DNA from: Oscillospiraceae bacterium
GTDB taxonomy: Bacteria; Bacillota; Clostridia; Oscillospirales; Ruminococcaceae
Assembly (NCBI GenBank): GCA_017544185.1
Contig: JAFYEQ010000182.1
Location: 1-6,118 of the forward strand
Length of the DNA stretch: 6,118 bases
Direction of reading: 5' to 3'
Shown here one piece after another: positions 4,891 to 6,118 of this stretch. The notes below the pieces were generated by a model. The model saw only the letters and a program-made list of their open reading frames with translations, searched no databases and was not told where the DNA came from. The position numbers were made by a program, and so were the translations under genes. The stretch's first letter is position 1. Each line of letters starts with the position of its first letter.

Positions 4891-5847
4891 TCATCCGAAG
4901 ATCTGCCCCGTCAGCATGGCGGACAGTGCCTCCAGATTGCAGTAGGTACCGCACAGCTCCATGCCGTGGGCCAGTCGGTCGTATATCATCATGAGCCTGT
5001 CATACGGCAGAGAGGACAGCTTGGATGCGTCCTTCGCGTCACAGCTCACAGGCGCACTGCCCGTCTTTCCGGCCGCCGCGTCACGCACTATCGCCGTGAG
5101 CATCCCCAGCAGCTCCTTGAACGCGCCTCTGTCCTTTATGCCCGCCAGCATCACCGCCGCGGTATATTCATCGTGTGCCGCCAGCGCCGACGCAGTGCGA
5201 CGTGCCCGATCCACCAGATCTATGAGCTTCTCATCGCCGTCCAACAGCTCTGTGCATCTGCCGATGTTCCCGCTGAAGGCCTCAGCCGCACGGAGCAGCT
5301 CATCCTCCGCCTTGTCGGGGTATCTGTCGCGCAGAAACGAGACGCACGCATCCCTGTCCTCGGTGATCCCGATCGTCATAGACCTTGAGATCAGCGTAGG
5401 AAGGAACACCGACAGATCCGCCCCTGTGAATATGAAATACACCGGATCCGGAGGATCCTCGGTGACCTTCAGCATGGCAGCCTGAGCCGCATCTGACCAG
5501 CCATCGCAGTCGGCGGCTATGTATACCTTCCTGTCGCAGTCGTTGGGGGAGGTATACGCATCGGTCACTATATGGCGCATATCGCTGACGGAGAAGGACG
5601 TCTTGGACTTCTCCACCAGTATCACATCGGGATGGGTCTGCGCCTCTATGCGTCTGCATTCCCTGCAGGTGCCGCAGGGAACACCGTCGTGTATGTCGCT
5701 GCACAGGAGCATCTGAGCGATGTATGCCGCAGCCGTCTTCTTGCCGCAGCCCTTGGCTCCCGTGATGATATATGAGTGTACGTATCTGCCGCTGCGGCTC
5801 ATGGCCGCCATGGGCTCCGTAACAGTCTGCTTTCCGTATATCTTCAT
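4891..5847 (-). CDS. holB: DNA polymerase III delta' subunit (clamp loader)
   Basis: This 318-residue AAA+ family protein is the delta' subunit of the clamp loader, which opens and places the beta sliding clamp on primed DNA. It has a P-loop-like GAKGCGKKT (about residues 30-38), a zinc module with Cys49, 58, 61 and 64 (C-X8-C-X2-C-X2-C), and the family segment AAMLKVTEDPP (123-133; usually ALLKTLEEPP). The walker B region reads VYIAADCDGWS instead of IDEAD, and the usual SRC sensor reads ISRS (153-156). Loss of ATPase residues is normal for delta', which does not hydrolyse ATP, and separates it from DnaX; the length also fits delta' better. I chose the ATG at 5847 because homologues begin near MKIYGKQTV. 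It has no clear ribosome binding site. The alternative ATG at 5898 lies in the loop of a leader hairpin. It is the first gene of the operon. Confidence 0.9.
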   Translation of the reverse strand: MKIYGKQTVTEPMAAMSRSGRYVHSYIITGAKGCGKKTAAAYIAQMLLCSDIHDGVPCGTCRECRRIEAQTHPDVILVEKSKTSFSVSDMRHIVTDAYTSPNDCDRKVYIAADCDGWSDAAQAAMLKVTEDPPDPVYFIFTGADLSVFLPTLISRSMTIGITEDRDACVSFLRDRYPDKAEDELLRAAEAFSGNIGRCTELLDGDEKLIDLVDRARRTASALAAHDEYTAAVMLAGIKDRGAFKELLGMLTAIVRDAAAGKTGSAPVSCDAKDASKLSSLPYDRLMMIYDRLAHGMELCGTYCNLEALSAMLTGQIFG

Positions 5848-5867
5848 AAGTGTAAAAGTCGGTATCC

Positions 5868-5916
5868 GGGAGATCGTGAGGCTCGTCCCTGCGCCCATGC
5901 AGGAGCCTCATCTCCC
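5868..5916 (-). promoter_or_regulatory. Long 5' leader hairpin of the holB operon mRNA
   Basis: In the minus-strand RNA three uninterrupted 5' segments, GGGAGAT, GAGGCT and CCTGC (5916-5899), pair with GCAGG, AGCCTC and ATCTCCC on the 3' side. This gives 18 base pairs with bulges of 4 and 3 nt only on the 3' side and a 6-nt loop ATGGGC. It begins about 4 nt after the predicted transcription start and ends 20 nt before the holB start codon. No T run follows, so it is not a terminator. A 5'-terminal hairpin like this can protect mRNA from 5'-dependent decay or bind a regulator. I recognise no riboswitch family. Confidence 0.65.
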
Positions 5917-5926
5917 ATCCTCCCAT

Positions 5927-5955
5927 ATTATACCACAGCTCGCCTCGTTTGTCAA
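5927..5955 (-). promoter_or_regulatory. Perfect consensus sigma-A promoter of the holB-ricT-nth operon
   Basis: On the minus strand TTGACA (5955-5950), a 17-bp spacer and TATAAT (5932-5927) match the consensus at every position. Transcription should start near 5920, giving a leader of about 73 nt before holB. The -35 lies 7 bp after the stop codon of the upstream gene, so holB can also receive read-through. Confidence 0.85.
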
Positions 5956-5962
5956 GCCTGCC

Positions 5963-6118
5963 TCATTTGTCCTTCTTTTCGGAGGCCCCGGAGAACACCT
6001 CTACCATGTGCTGCATCACAGCCACGGGATCGTCCTTGGCAAGGAGCCGTACGGACACATAGGGCCTGAGCCCGTCTCCCTTGATCAGCAGACGTGAGGG
6101 GTATGCCGCCGAGAGCGC
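5963..6118 (-). CDS. C-terminal fragment of an unidentified protein
   Basis: The frame is open from the right edge to a TGA at 5965-5963, giving 51 C-terminal residues. They include SRLLIKGDGLRPYVSVRLLAK and end in a lysine-rich tail (ASEKKDK). Codon usage and strand agree with the neighbouring genes, and the stop lies just before the holB promoter. The strand-turn-strand pattern followed by D.PVAVMQHMVEVF faintly recalls the C-terminal domain of alpha-D-phosphohexomutases, but the expected SGTEP motif is not there, so I do not assign it. It does not look like thymidylate kinase, the gene often found near holB in Firmicutes. Confidence 0.65.
   Translation of the reverse strand, partial: ALSAAYPSRLLIKGDGLRPYVSVRLLAKDDPVAVMQHMVEVFSGASEKKDK

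Noticed and set aside
5848..5898. N-terminal extension of holB from the ATG at 5898
   Set aside because: The 17 extra residues do not resemble the family, and the ATG lies inside the leader hairpin. The start at 5847 fits homologues better.
1..6118. CRISPR arrays, tRNA/rRNA genes, transposases, toxin-antitoxin or phage-defence genes
   Set aside because: None is visible. The repeats found are short or intragenic and no matching proteins occur.

Overview
The window looks like chromosomal DNA from a Gram-positive anaerobe of the class Clostridia, probably a Ruminococcaceae/Oscillospiraceae-type gut bacterium. The reasons are: a holB-ricT gene pair (classic Firmicutes synteny), a lipoprotein combining BIG2 immunoglobulin-like domains with a VanY-type peptidase, strong AGGAGG-like ribosome binding sites at several genes, near-consensus sigma-A promoters, and GC-rich genes separated by an AT-rich spacer. 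The family-level placement is inference. No transposase, integrase, tRNA, rRNA or CRISPR array is visible.

All six recognised protein genes and gene fragments lie on the minus strand, so transcription of coding DNA runs from high to low coordinates. At the right edge is the C-terminal end of an unidentified gene (5963-6118). A consensus promoter (TTGACA, 17 bp, TATAAT; 5927-5955) follows and starts an operon with a long hairpin at the 5' end of its mRNA. The operon order is holB (DNA polymerase III delta'), ricT (PSP1-domain iron-sulfur protein of the RNase Y specificity complex), an unrecognised 54-residue membrane protein, and nth (endonuclease III). The 60-90 nt gaps between these genes carry RNA hairpins, two of which have mutually exclusive pairings.

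Between nth and the next gene (2380-3011) is about 630 bp of mostly AT-rich non-coding DNA, the most interesting part of the window. It holds a divergent pair of promoters, three TACAnnnTGTA palindromes, and a compact plus-strand transcription unit. That unit has a promoter with a perfect -10, about 128 nt without an ORF, and a 12-bp hairpin followed by eight T residues. It looks like an undescribed small RNA with an unpaired pyrimidine-rich stretch complementary to Shine-Dalgarno sequences. A GC-rich hairpin repeat lies between the small RNA terminator and nth.

The left third (1-2379) is a second minus-strand unit. A lipoprotein with three BIG2 domains and a C-terminal D,D-carboxypeptidase-type M15B domain acts in the cell wall. 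A class I SAM-dependent methyltransferase follows 11 bp later, has its ribosome binding site next to the lipoprotein stop codon, and runs off the left edge.

The holB operon joins housekeeping replication and repair functions (clamp loading, base excision repair) to an RNA-processing factor. The lipoprotein/methyltransferase unit is separately promoted and unrelated in function.
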